Origin: Protula sp. h YS-2021
Lineage: Eukaryota > Annelida > Polychaeta > Sabellida > Serpulidae
Assembly (NCBI GenBank): GCA_949752745.1
Contig: OX457025.1
Coordinates: forward strand, 53,415,869 to 53,479,868
Length of the DNA stretch: 64,000 bases
Reading direction: 5' to 3'
The position numbers and the translations under genes are program-made. This document shows, piece by piece, positions 55,411 to 64,000 of the stretch. The notes beneath the pieces were generated by a model. The model saw only the letters and a program-made list of their open reading frames with translations. It was not told the origin of the DNA and ran no database searches. Each line of letters opens with the position of its first letter. Within the stretch, counting starts at the first letter, position 1.

Positions 55411-55854
55411 TGTAGCGGACTTGGTGTTAGTTTTTTGAGATGGTACACTTAACCTTTATATGGTCCCTAAATTTGAAACATGTGTTAGTCAGGTGATCCC
55501 CTGTGATTGGTCTATGACACGTGTTCTGATCAACGGACCATGTCGTCTCAAATTCGTTGTTATTTCTTCACGTGTTTGGTCAGTCTGTAAAAGTCAGTCA
55601 TACTGGACGGATGGGTTTAGCCTGAAGTTTAAAGTCCGCCACAATTGGTAAGAGCTTGATTATAATTAGCTGTAATAAATGAAATGTTTTTATTAAATAT
55701 TGGTTCGATTTATCTGTTAATTATCGGTATTTTGGTATTAATTTTGTGGCAATGTGTTCAAATATTTGTTATTGTTTATTGCAGTCCACATTGCGAGGCA
55801 GGATAGGAAATAAATTAAGGAACAGCAATGGTCTTTTATTTCCCGTCCGTCACA
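55411..55854 (+). repeat. LTR 3 (3' LTR)
   Basis: 444 bp, ends ...CCGTCACA and is followed by the TCGGT duplication at 55855-55859. Confidence 0.93.
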
Positions 55855-55916
55855 TCGGTGGTATGCCCCATGTGGTCAAGGAAATGCTCCAATTGCTGCT
55901 GTGTTACGTCGAACGA
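55855..55916 (-). CDS. Host gene, interrupted exon, 5' part
   Basis: It starts after TTGTGTTTCAG at 55917 with SFDVTQQQLEHFLDHMGHTT and runs into the BEL 3' LTR. Phase 0 matches the donor of the preceding exon. The reading continues at 35861 on the other side of the insertion. Confidence 0.7.
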
Positions 55917-56239
55917 CTGAAACACAATACAAATTAATATACTCAAACATGCATTTTATACCGAAACAGACCTTGAACTGGAGGAAATGTGTTTTAGAAA
56001 ACATATATTACAAGGAGAACGAAGCTCAAAATACCATGCCCATCTTAGTTGAAGTGCAAGCAAATCACATATACACCACACTGAAATCTGTACAATAAAT
56101 TGATTGTAATTAAGTTATTTGCACAGACAGGACACTATAATTACCTGAGTGAGAGTGGCAAAATATGTTCTCAGTTTTTTTTACACCAAAATGAAATTAT
56201 TGACAAGAGGCATGTTTCCTTGCAAGTATTACAGCTAAA

Positions 56240-56680
56240 AGCAATGTTATCTGTATTTTTTTTTTCATTTTAAACCAAAGTTGGAGACGGACAAATATTT
56301 GCATCTGTATTTTTTTATTAATTTTAAACCAAAGTTGAAGACAGACAGCTAATTTGCATCTGTTTTTTTTTATTTTAAACTAAAATTGAAGACGGACAAA
56401 TATTTGCATCTGTATTTTTTTTCATTTTAAACCAAAGTTGGAGACGGACAAATATTTGCATCTGTACCTTTTTTTCATTTTAAACCAAACTTCAAGACGG
56501 ACAAATAGTTGCATCTGTACTTTTTTCATTTTAAACCAAACTTCAAGACGGACAAATATTTGCATCTGTACTTTTCTTAATTTAAACTAAAGTTGAAGAC
56601 GGACAAATATTTGCATCTGTACTTTTTTCATTTTTAAACCAAAGTTCAAGACGGAAAAATATTTGCAGATCTTTCTTAAA
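56240..56680. repeat. ~52-bp intronic minisatellite
   Basis: About eight copies of TTTGCATCTGTA...TTTTAAACCAAA..TCAAGACGGACAAATA recur near 56291, 56349, 56400, 56455, 56508, 56561 and 56612. The same word set, more diverged, fills the introns at 57.3-58.7 kb. It lies in the intron upstream of the interrupted exon. Confidence 0.85.
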
Positions 56681-56701
56681 ACTGTAAAAACAAACACAAA
56701 C

Positions 56702-56869
56702 TCGTTGTAGTTCTGGACATTCTTCAGGCGGCTCTATAATTCCTTCATCTGACAATTGTTCTGCTTTTTTCTGTAGTGCAGGGGCATCTGATTGTGTGTC
56801 TGATTCTTTTTGGAATGCTTCGCTTGGTTGTTCATGCAGGCCAACTTCACTTCTTAACGTACGCTTCTC
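56702..56869 (-). CDS. Host gene exon, Glu/Gln-rich
   Basis: Bounded by TATTATAG|GAG (56869) and CGA|GTTTGT (56702). 168 bp, phase 0 at both ends, no stops. It encodes EKRTLRSEVGLHEQPSEAFQ and ...LSDEGIIEPPEECPELQR. Acidic and probably disordered. Splicing to the interrupted exon keeps frame. Confidence 0.6.
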
Positions 56870-57092
56870 CTATAATATATTACTCATTTATGTTTCTTTA
56901 TAATTTACTGTTTTTTTTCCAAAGCCATTAAGGAAACAATAGCCAGGTCTGTTAAAATTATTCCTTTTACGCCACAAACAATTAACGGAAATTGTTTTAT
57001 GATATTTTTTAAAATACCATATTATTCTTTTAAATCACATCTACCAAAAATGCTAAATGACGTTACCGAATATTATAAGACAACATACGGAC

Positions 57093-57274
57093 CTTAAACG
57101 GTATCTCTTCGCTAAGAGATTCTTACTTCTTGTCTGTTTCAGATACTGTGTCTGTTTTCTCTGGCACTATTTCGGTAATACATTCTAACGTCTTGTCTGT
57201 TTCAGATTCTGTGTACGCTGTATCTGGCACTGTGCGACCTTGTCCGGAGATTCTATGATTGCCCCCGTTTCTTT
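57093..57274 (-). pseudogene. Host gene, degenerate duplicated exon
   Basis: It starts after TTTGTAG with KETGAIIESPDKVAQ, like its upstream sisters, then loses the frame. The alternative frame reads TESETDKTLECITEIVPEKT and DTVSETDKK, an internal duplication, then a stop. The end at AAG|GTCCGT is a weak guess. It is probably the most decayed member of the exon series. Confidence 0.45.
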
Positions 57275-57686
57275 CTACAAATATAAAAAATATACAATAA
57301 AACGTTTACTGATGCTAGTGATCTGTATCAATTCTGATTTTTAACTAAACACAGTCACAGATAAATACCATTTGAATCCTAATATATTAGGTTTTCTCAA
57401 TATTTTGCTGAGACTAAAAATCTGTATCTTTTACTGATTTTAAACAGAAAAATAGACAGACAAATATCATTTCAATCCTACTACTTTACGTTTCCTCAAT
57501 ATACAATCATTAAAATTTGCTAAGTGGGGGCAGCAATTATCTGTATCATTTGCTGATTTTCAACCAAAGATCAGACATGTATGATTTTAATCCTAGTGTT
57601 TTTATTTGTTTGTTTTGTTTGTTTGTTTTTGTTTTTTTGTTTTTTTGTTTTTTTTTTTTTTTTGGGGGGGGGGGTAAAGTTAAGAC

Positions 57687-57815
57687 CTGTTCAACTTGTA
57701 AAGGTGTCCATCCTGCTTCGCGTGGTTGCAGCACTTGTTCGTCTGACGTTTCTGCTTGTGCCAGTGGCACTGTTTCGACCATGTCCAGAGATGCTGTGAC
57801 TGCCCCCGTTTCTTT
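57687..57815 (-). CDS. Host gene, duplicated exon copy 3
   Basis: 129 bp, 43 codons: KETGAVTASLDMVETVPLAQ then AETSDEQV...PREAGWTPLQVEQ. The acceptor, CAG in the sister copy, reads CTG here, so this copy may be skipped or use the AAAG six bases on. Confidence 0.5.
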
Positions 57816-58160
57816 CAGAAAATATGAAAAAATACTTATATATATATATTTAATCAATCGTTTGTTGATGCTAGTGATCTGTATCAATTTTGAATTTTAA
57901 CTAAACACAGTCACAGATAAATACCGTTTGAATACTCATATATTACGTTTTCTCAATATTTTGCTGAGACTAAAAATCTGTATCTTTTACTGATTTTAAA
58001 CAGAAAAATAGACAGACAAATATCATTTCAATCCTTTACTTTACGTTTCCTCAATATACAATCAATTAAGTTTGCTAAGCGGGGGCTGCAATTATTTGTA
58101 TAATTTGCTGATTTTCAACCAAAGAATCGGCATATATGATTGTAATCCTAGTTATTTTCT

Positions 58161-58194
<34 letters not shown>

Positions 58195-58218
58195 GGTGGG
58201 GGGGACTAAACTTAAGAC

Positions 58219-58347
58219 CTGTTCAACTTGTAAAGGTGTCCATCCTGCTTCGCGCGGTTGCTGCACTTGTTCGTCTGACGTTTCTGGTTGTGCCAGTGGC
58301 ACTGTTGCGACCATGCCCAGAGTTGATGTGACTGCCCCCGTTTCTTT
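58219..58347 (-). CDS. Host gene, duplicated exon copy 2
   Basis: 129 bp after TTTTCAG: KETGAVTSTLGMVATVPLAQ and PETSDEQVQQPREAGWTPLQ. It differs from copy 3 by only a few residues. Phase 0-0. Confidence 0.55.
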
Positions 58348-58770
58348 CTGAAAATATGAAAAAATACTTATCTGTATATATAACCAAGCGTTTGCTGATG
58401 CTAGTGATCTGTATCAATTCTGAATTTTAACTAAACACAGTCACAGATAAATACAGATAAATACCAAATCTTCATATATTACGCTTTCTCAATATTTTGC
58501 TGAGACTAAAAATCTGTATCTTTTACTGATTTTAAACAGAAAAATAGACAGACAAACATCATTTCAATCCTACTATTTTACATTTCCTCAATATACAATC
58601 AATTAAGTTTGCTACGCGGGCGCAGCAATTATCGGTATCATTTGCTGATTTTAAACCAAAGATTCAGACATATCTGATTTTAATACTAGTGTTTTTATTT
58701 ATTTATTTATTTATTATTATTTTTTTTTGGGGGGGGGGGCGGTGGGGGGGGGGGGTGTAAACTTAAAGAC

Positions 58771-58875
58771 CTGTTCAACTTGTAAAGGCGGTTGCTGCAC
58801 TTGTTCGTCTGACGTTTCCAGTTGCCCCAGTGATGCTGTTGCGGCCTTGTCCGGAGATTTCCTGACTGCTCCCGA
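58771..58875 (-). CDS. Host gene, duplicated exon copy 1
   Basis: 105 bp after TTTGTTGCAG: SGAVRKSPDKAATASLGQLE and TSDEQVQQPPLQVEQ. It lacks the eight-residue REAGWTP-type segment of copies 2 and 3. Phase 0 joins the exon at 58916. Confidence 0.55.
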
Positions 58876-58915
58876 CTGCAACAAAGATATATGCATTTAG
58901 CAAGTTCACTTTCAC

Positions 58916-59327
58916 CCCAGTATTGGACATCTTAACAGGTTCGGGACGAGAAGAGTTTGTTGCCTTCTTTACTCGCTTGGAAATTCTGCGTCCATATCTT
59001 TTGCTCTTCGGTGTAGTTTTAAGATGTTTATCGGGACTTCTTTGTTTCCATTCCTCTGGGGATTCTGTTAATATATCTGAAGTATGCATACCAGTATCAG
59101 TTTGAGACTTTCTGAGTGCTTCTGTGGTTTTCCTTTTTTTCTGTGTCGGGTCATAAGGGGTGGAAAAGTAACTTCTTTTCCTTTACTGTTGCTGGGTTTT
59201 TCTATTGATTTACTCGCGGCGGGTTGTGCGAGGGGATTTATATCAAACCCCTTTGCTTTCGCAGCTGTGGCATAGTCGGATTTAAAGGCAGCCACCGTTG
59301 ACGAGGAAGACATATTCTTAACTTTCC
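58916..59327 (-). CDS. Host gene exon 2 (basic, Ser/Lys-rich)
   Basis: It starts after TCCTTTTGCAG and encodes GKVKNMSSSSTVAAFKSDYA and a Ser/Lys-rich stretch, then DILTESPEEWKQRSPDKHLK and RRISKRVKKATNSS. The two halves are in different frames: a one-base change must lie between 59165 and 59135, perhaps in the A7 run. It ends GGG|GTGAAA, phase 0. The basic clusters look like nuclear localisation signals (inference). Confidence 0.5.
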
Positions 59328-59578
59328 CTGCAAAAGGAACCAACAGTGTCAATTCGTGTTCTCCCCCATCTTTATCAATAACGCTCTACGGGAAAACTAC
59401 AGACAGATGTGAATAAAAATCTGAACTTATCACAAAAAATGACTTCACATGCCGCGATTACGGTAACCGCAACGAATGTTAAAACACACACACACACACA
59501 CAGACACAAAATACAGACAGATGTGAATAAAAATCTGAACTTATTACCAAAAATATAAATGTATATAGCGTTACTTAC

Positions 59579-59886
59579 CCCATACTGTACAATGCAGTAT
59601 CCTTACTATCTGCTAAAGACTTTTTCTTCGAGATATCATCCCATTTGACTCGCTCATTATTTCTTTGATTTTGCACTGCTTTTTTCCCAAGTTTTAAATT
59701 GCCAAATGTGTTAGTGACATCTTTGAAGTTTACATATTTCTGAAAATGTTCGTATAACGGATCTTTCTTGATAAACGCATCCGCTAAACGAGCCGGTTTT
59801 AAAGTGTTTTTTTTTACGTCTCGGCCCCACTCCTCTTCAAATAAGCCGTTCTGCTCCTTTCTGCTCATTTTATCGTGGCGAGCCAT
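59579..59886 (-). CDS. Host gene exon 1
   Basis: From ATG 59886: MARHDKMSRKEQNGLFEEEW, then KPARLADAFIKKDPLYEHFQ and ...SKDTALYSMG up to donor GG|GTAAGT. About 102 residues, basic and soluble, no known domain. Its exit phase (2) does not fit the acceptor at 59327 (phase 1), so a small exon is missing from my model, exon 2 has an indel, or the two are not joined. Confidence 0.5.
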
Positions 59887-61380
59887 ATTAAGCTACTACC
59901 TAGAACATATCGTATGTTGATCTTGCTTGAAAATTTGTTAAACGAGGAGACGGAAGCAAGAAGTTGTTAAAATTAAAACATCCTAACAATAAGCCAATTC
60001 GCACTTTGACAAAAATCAAAGTGCGATTTGGCTTATTACGGGTCTCCCACTCGTAAAAGCCAAATCACACTTTGGGCGTTTCTAATAACAATGCGTAAAA
60101 ATTCTGCGCTTCGAATAAAAGTAACCGGGTAAAAAATGAAATAAATGATAGAGAGATTTCGCCTAAATGTCAAATTTCTCTTGCACTAAAGAGTGGTCGG
60201 GTTTTTAACAACCTGTATGCTATTTTAAAAATGTATTAAAAATTTTAACAAATAGTTTCAAGTTTCAATTTCTTTTATGTTCCGAATATGAGCTGTTTGC
60301 GATATTTCTTCCCTATCTTTCTATCATTACTTTCATTTTTTATCCGGCTCCCTCGCAGTCGAAATTCAAAATTCTTTCGCAAATTATTCGAAACACTGAA
60401 AGTATGATTTAGCTTATAATAAGCAAAATAACAAGTAACTCAACAAAAGAATGTTTTATGTTAAAATTTATGCTTGTTAAGTATAAATAAACAGCCAAAA
60501 AAGGTCCTGTAGACAGTTCAGCGCAAGATTCCAAGCAACTTTTGTACTGACACCTACGTGACTGCTAATTCCTTACATCAGCTTTTTAAAACGTTTAAAA
60601 CAGCCGAAAAGGCTGTATTTTTCAGATCTGCTTTATAAAAAATATGAATACTGAACTAAAAAAGTGTATGCTTTATCAAAACAGTAATTTTGTTGTTTTA
60701 TTTGGCTCTCAATTCTTTAGAAAAGAATTTTCGATTTCTACTCAGACAGACAGTATTCCATGATCGTGTTGAAAACAGCTTAAAAGGCTGTTTTTTTATT
60801 TTATTAGCACAAACTATGCAGAATAATGTTGATGGACTTATGTGATAAGAGTGATAAAACAATATTATTCCACCTCGATGTCAAACATTCCCAAATATTC
60901 AAATAATAACATATCCATGAAAGTTTATATTTCTAACAATACATTTTCTTATTCTTAAAAATGTAATTATATTGTTTATTTAGTTTATTAATCCTTTACA
61001 CGCATGAAAATTTGAACTTTAAAACTTTTGCGAACAAACAACACACGAGGTTCTACCTAACATTCACCACACCGAGCTGCGCGCACGCACACAAATAGTC
61101 CAGTTTTCACACTTCAAAATGACTATTTGCAAAGTAATAAATATTAAATAAAGTGTTTATTTGACATTTTGTTTATTTTAAAAATAGTTTGGAACATATT
61201 TATTTATATAATATGACTAATTGCCGTCTTGTAATTTGACCTATTTTTAGGCACCCATGGCGTGACTTTTTCTAACCGCCAAAACTTAACACAAGGCGGC
61301 ATGTCAAAGGAATGTTGAACATTTCGCGCAAGAATACATACACTTCATCGGGGCCCTCTGATTCGCTGTTAAAACACGTG
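59887..61380. other. No gene recognised; upstream region of the host gene
   Basis: AT-rich intergenic DNA. It holds the 21-bp-stem hairpin at 59988-60037 and two similar short hairpins (CAGCCGAAAAGGCTG at 60598 and AACAGCTTAAAAGGCTGTT at 60775). Confidence 0.5.
59988..60037. repeat. Long hairpin, 21-bp stem with 8-nt loop
   Basis: AATAAGCCAATTCGCACTTTG and CAAAGTGCGATTTGGCTTATT pair along 21 bp with one mismatch. A third half-copy (AGCCAAATCACACTTTG) lies at 60058. It is about 100 bp upstream of the host gene ATG. Confidence 0.85.
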
Positions 61381-61399
61381 CTTTCGTGGTATTTTTTTC

Positions 61400-61717
61400 A
61401 ACACCAGGTGCCGCTCGTGCATTGCAAGGGTATTTAAAAATACAGACAGCAACCAGAAGCAATAACAGACAGACATTTTTGGTTAAAATGCAGACAACTT
61501 TTCTATATTACTCAGTGAACATCGGCGGTTTCAATTTTGATTTTTTGCCACATGGTTTTTTTTGCCAAAACACGATTTTGTGCCACATCGAATGGAAAAT
61601 GCGGATGACTTCTGCCACAACGTAGCTCCTGTAAGAACGGACAGACGGACGGGCGGACAGACGGCAAGACGGACGGACACACCAAATGCTATTATGTCTC
61701 CCTTAGGGGGAGACATA
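61400..61717. repeat. Repeat end: GACGG run plus hairpin
   Basis: ACGGACAGACGGACGGGCGG-type repeats (61638-61680) lead into the hairpin TATGTCTCCC, TTA, GGGGGAGACATA (61693-61717). This is the same design as at 21.7 and 23.3 kb. Confidence 0.75.
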
Positions 61718-62418
61718 TAATTATAATTCGTTCCACCATTTTCCGATGCCGCTGAATTTGTAAGTCATTCACAAGATTTATTTTCTGACGGAAATGACGC
61801 TCTGGTATTAACCAACAGAAAGTTAATTACAATGAGTAGATTTTGTTTCCAATCGATAATAAAAATAATTATAACCGGCATTTTAATAAATCACATTGTG
61901 GTCTAGGTAAAACGTTACCCCCCCCCCCCCCGCACCCCCTTCCCGGATAATTCAATTAAAAGGTCCTGTTAAATGGCAGATTTCATTGCTGTAGAGAGTA
62001 AGCAATCCCGGAATAGGCTATTTAGCCATAAAATATCACCAGTTTATACAGAAGTAGTCGTTGCTGTTGACGCTGCGAAGTAAATAACACTTCCGCAGGG
62101 TTCCCATTTCCGTGCGTTTGTGCGTGAGTCACGCACAAACATGCACACATTTGATGAGTCGGGGGTACATTCACGCACAGAAATTATTATGATAAAAAAA
62201 AACACATTTGTACTTTTTATGTTTGACCAAAAGAAGGTCAGACGAATTTGATTAAAGATTTCCAGAAAAGACATGAAAATAGAAGAGATTTTGAAGGCTT
62301 TTGCACAAGGCGAAAATGCAATAATCAGCGCTGAGGAAACCAGAAATTCTTATTTTAACTTCAAATCTCTGGTTAATAACAGTAGAATGACCAACTAACA
62401 GCGTTTTGCTTAAAAGTA
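61718..62418. other. No gene recognised
   Basis: Contains a C run (61918-61931) and a 23-bp palindrome centred on TGAGTCA (62117-62139). No coding signal. Confidence 0.45.
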
Positions 62419-62575
62419 ATGACCGACTATCAGGAAATTTTTCCAAATTTTGCAAAACTGGCTTGCATACTACAGGATACCCCTCTCACAAGTGTTCCCT
62501 GTGAACGGGGTTTTTCTCAACAAAACATTATACATGGTAAGAAAATATTTAGGAAATACACACTGCCCAAACCTC
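62419..62575 (+). pseudogene. hAT transposase C-terminal fragment
   Basis: The frame reads TDYQEIFPNFAKLACILQDT then PLTSVPCERGFSQQNIIHGK. That is the pattern of the hAT dimerisation domain (aliphatic LA..L, then CERGFS..N), as in ZNF862-like domesticated or relic transposases. Only about 45 residues remain. Upstream DNA has stops in this frame and downstream falls into a C run. It is a relic. The C-E-R-G-F-S block makes chance unlikely. Confidence 0.7.
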
Positions 62576-62624
62576 CACCCCCCCCCCCAATTCGCAGACA
62601 GAATCGCCTAGAAAACATTAACAA

Positions 62625-63735
62625 GTCTTAATTTGATCAATATTTGGCCAATTTCAACAATAATACGAAAAGGCACATCTGCAATATATATATTTCCACT
62701 ATGCAAAGCAAAAAAAGCATGTGCCTTTATGGCTTTGGAGAAATTTCGCGGACAAAACTCCATCTATATACTAAGTGAACGCATAAATTTTGTTACGTTT
62801 TAACAAGTCCTACTTTGGTCAATTTTTGGCCGATTTCAACAATAATACGAAAAGGCACATCTGCAATATATATATTTCCACTATGCAAAGTAATAAAAGC
62901 ATGTGCCTAACAGCTTTTGATAACTGATGCGGACAAAACTCAATCTCTACACAAGTGAACGCATAAATTTTGTCCAGTTTTAACAAGTCCTAATTTTATT
63001 AACTTTTGGCCGATTTCAACAATAATACGAAAAGGCACATCTGCAATACATATTTCCACTATGCAAGGTAACAAAAGCATGTGCCTAATAGCTTTCAAGA
63101 ACTGTCGTGGACAAAACTCAATCTCTATACTAAGTGAACGCATAATTTTGCCCAGTTTTGACAAGTCCTATTTTGGCCAACTTTTGGCCGATTGCAACAA
63201 TAATACGAAAAGGCACATCTGCAATATATATATTTCCACTATGCAAAGTAACAAAAGCATGTGCCTAATAGCTTTCGAGAACTGTCGTGGACAAAACCCC
63301 ATCTATATACTAAGTGAACGCATAAATTTTGTCAAGTTTAAACAAGTCCTAATTTCGTCAATTTTTGGCCGATTTCAAGAATAATACGAAAAGGCACATC
63401 TGCAGTATATATATTTCCACTATGCAAGGTAACAACAGCTGGTGCCTAATAGCGTTCGAGAACTGTCGCGGACAAAACTCTATCTCTATACTAAGTTAAC
63501 GCATAAATTTAACAAGTCCTAATTTGGTCATGTTTTTGTCGATTTCGACAATAATATGAAAAGGCACATCTGTAATATATATATTTTCACTGTGCAGGGT
63601 AACAAAATCATACACCATATCTTTGCGGAGAACAGGAGCGGACAAACTCTACAAAACAAATGTTGACGGACAGACGGACGGACGGACGGACGGACAGAAG
63701 GTAACCCTTTCAGGGGTTGGGGCCTAATTAACAAA
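62625..63735. repeat. ~180-bp tandem array, six units, ending in GGAC run
   Basis: AATACGAAAAGGCACATCTG recurs near 62666, 62845, 63025, 63205 and 63386 and as a variant near 63554. Each unit also has TTTCCACTATGCAA and TAAGTGAACGCATAA. The array ends with GACGGACGGACGGACGGAC (63667-63693) and AACCCTTTCAGGGGTT. Confidence 0.92.
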
Positions 63736-64000
63736 CAAATTGTCCTCCCGGCCGGTTTTTAAACAAGATGTTGACGAGAAGTGTTACGTCGTCAAACACG
63801 TTTGATGAACAGTCTTTACTTTCTCCTTCACGAGAAGTATTTATGCGAACTTACAGAAGTAAGTAGCGAAAAATTCTAGCTTTCACACAAAATTTGTGAA
63901 ATTTATTTCTTTTTATTTAAGATCTTACTACAGGGCAATTGACTGAATTTAAAATTTTTGAGTTAATAATCTCACTGCAACCATTGCAAGGTGCTTAGTT
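63736..64000. other. No gene recognised
   Basis: Short AT-rich tail of the window with nothing recognisable. Confidence 0.4.

Larger units (their letters stand above)
35867..55854 (+). mobile_element. BEL/Pao LTR retrotransposon tandem dimer (3 LTRs)
   Basis: Three 444-bp LTRs (TGTAGCGG...CCGTCACA) alternate with two near-identical internal regions in one orientation. Outer flanks carry the same 5 bp, TCGGT, at 35862-35866 and 55855-55859. The whole 20-kb array is therefore one insertion locus. The middle LTR serves as 3' LTR of the first unit and 5' LTR of the second. Order in each unit is leader, gag, protease, reverse transcriptase, RNase H, integrase, which is BEL/Pao order. The insertion splits an exon of the minus-strand host gene. 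Dimers of this type arise by LTR-LTR unequal exchange or from circular or concatemeric DNA. The junctions alone do not decide which. Confidence 0.95.
57240..58890 (-). repeat. Tandem exon-intron duplication, ~530-560-bp units
   Basis: Three full periods repeat the same order: exon, donor CAG|GTCTT, poly(C)-poly(A) tract (minus strand), and intron words such as GATGCTAGTGATCTGTATCA (57314, 57869, 58397) and TTTGCTGAGACTAAAAATCTG (57402, 57958, 58494). The exons are phase 0 at both ends, so copies can be added without breaking the frame. Confidence 0.88.

Noticed and set aside
57517..57900. 127-codon plus-strand frame
   Set aside because: It is the antisense of a duplicated exon and crosses a T/G homopolymer. 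The minus-strand exon model explains it.
60594..60800. Bacterial-type terminators (stem plus T run)
   Set aside because: The setting is animal DNA. The two similar hairpins are more likely parts of a diverged duplication.

Overview
The window is AT-rich animal DNA packed with mobile elements. It has spliced genes with GT-AG introns, a tRNA-derived SINE, BEL/Pao retrotransposons, a Polinton/Maverick and many arrays of 140-180 bp units. Arrays that end in a GGAC-type microsatellite and a short hairpin are what I would expect of a mollusc, most likely a bivalve. That identification is inference; no sequence here names the species.

Layout. 1-2.9 kb is a satellite in which two unit types alternate. 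4.2-20.6 kb is one decayed Polinton with long inverted repeats. Its left arm reads rightward: four uncharacterised genes (one with an apparent intron), retroviral-type integrase, packaging ATPase, small basic protein, an uncharacterised protein, minor capsid protein, core-like protein, major capsid protein and adenain-like protease. Its right arm reads leftward: zinc-finger protein-primed DNA polymerase B, then three small proteins sharing a PC4-like tryptophan motif. Most of these genes carry stops or frameshifts. A 589-bp piece of the polymerase is duplicated, and two small retroposons sit inside with 12-bp target duplications.

20.6-34.8 kb has no convincing gene. It is a patchwork of tandem arrays, a four-copy family of 1.3-1.7 kb units at 24.5-29.6 kb, and several arrays ending in hairpins. 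34.8-59.9 kb is one minus-strand host gene of about ten exons. Phases agree across its last four exons. A 20-kb BEL/Pao tandem dimer (LTR-internal-LTR-internal-LTR, 35,867-55,854, 5-bp target duplication TCGGT) has inserted in one exon and splits its reading frame. Both internal regions carry the same short retroposon just before the reverse transcriptase YVDD motif, so neither copy can make an intact polymerase. The 5' half of the host gene contains tandemly duplicated exon-intron units of about 530-560 bp. 60-64 kb is intergenic, with a hAT transposase remnant and one more array.

Most notable points: the 3-LTR dimer inside an exon, with host flank copied into the element afterwards; tight stop-start overlaps and PC4-like genes in the Polinton; the recurrent array + microsatellite + hairpin design; and the symmetric-phase exon amplification. 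Nothing could be searched or aligned by computer here, so family names rest on motifs read by eye.
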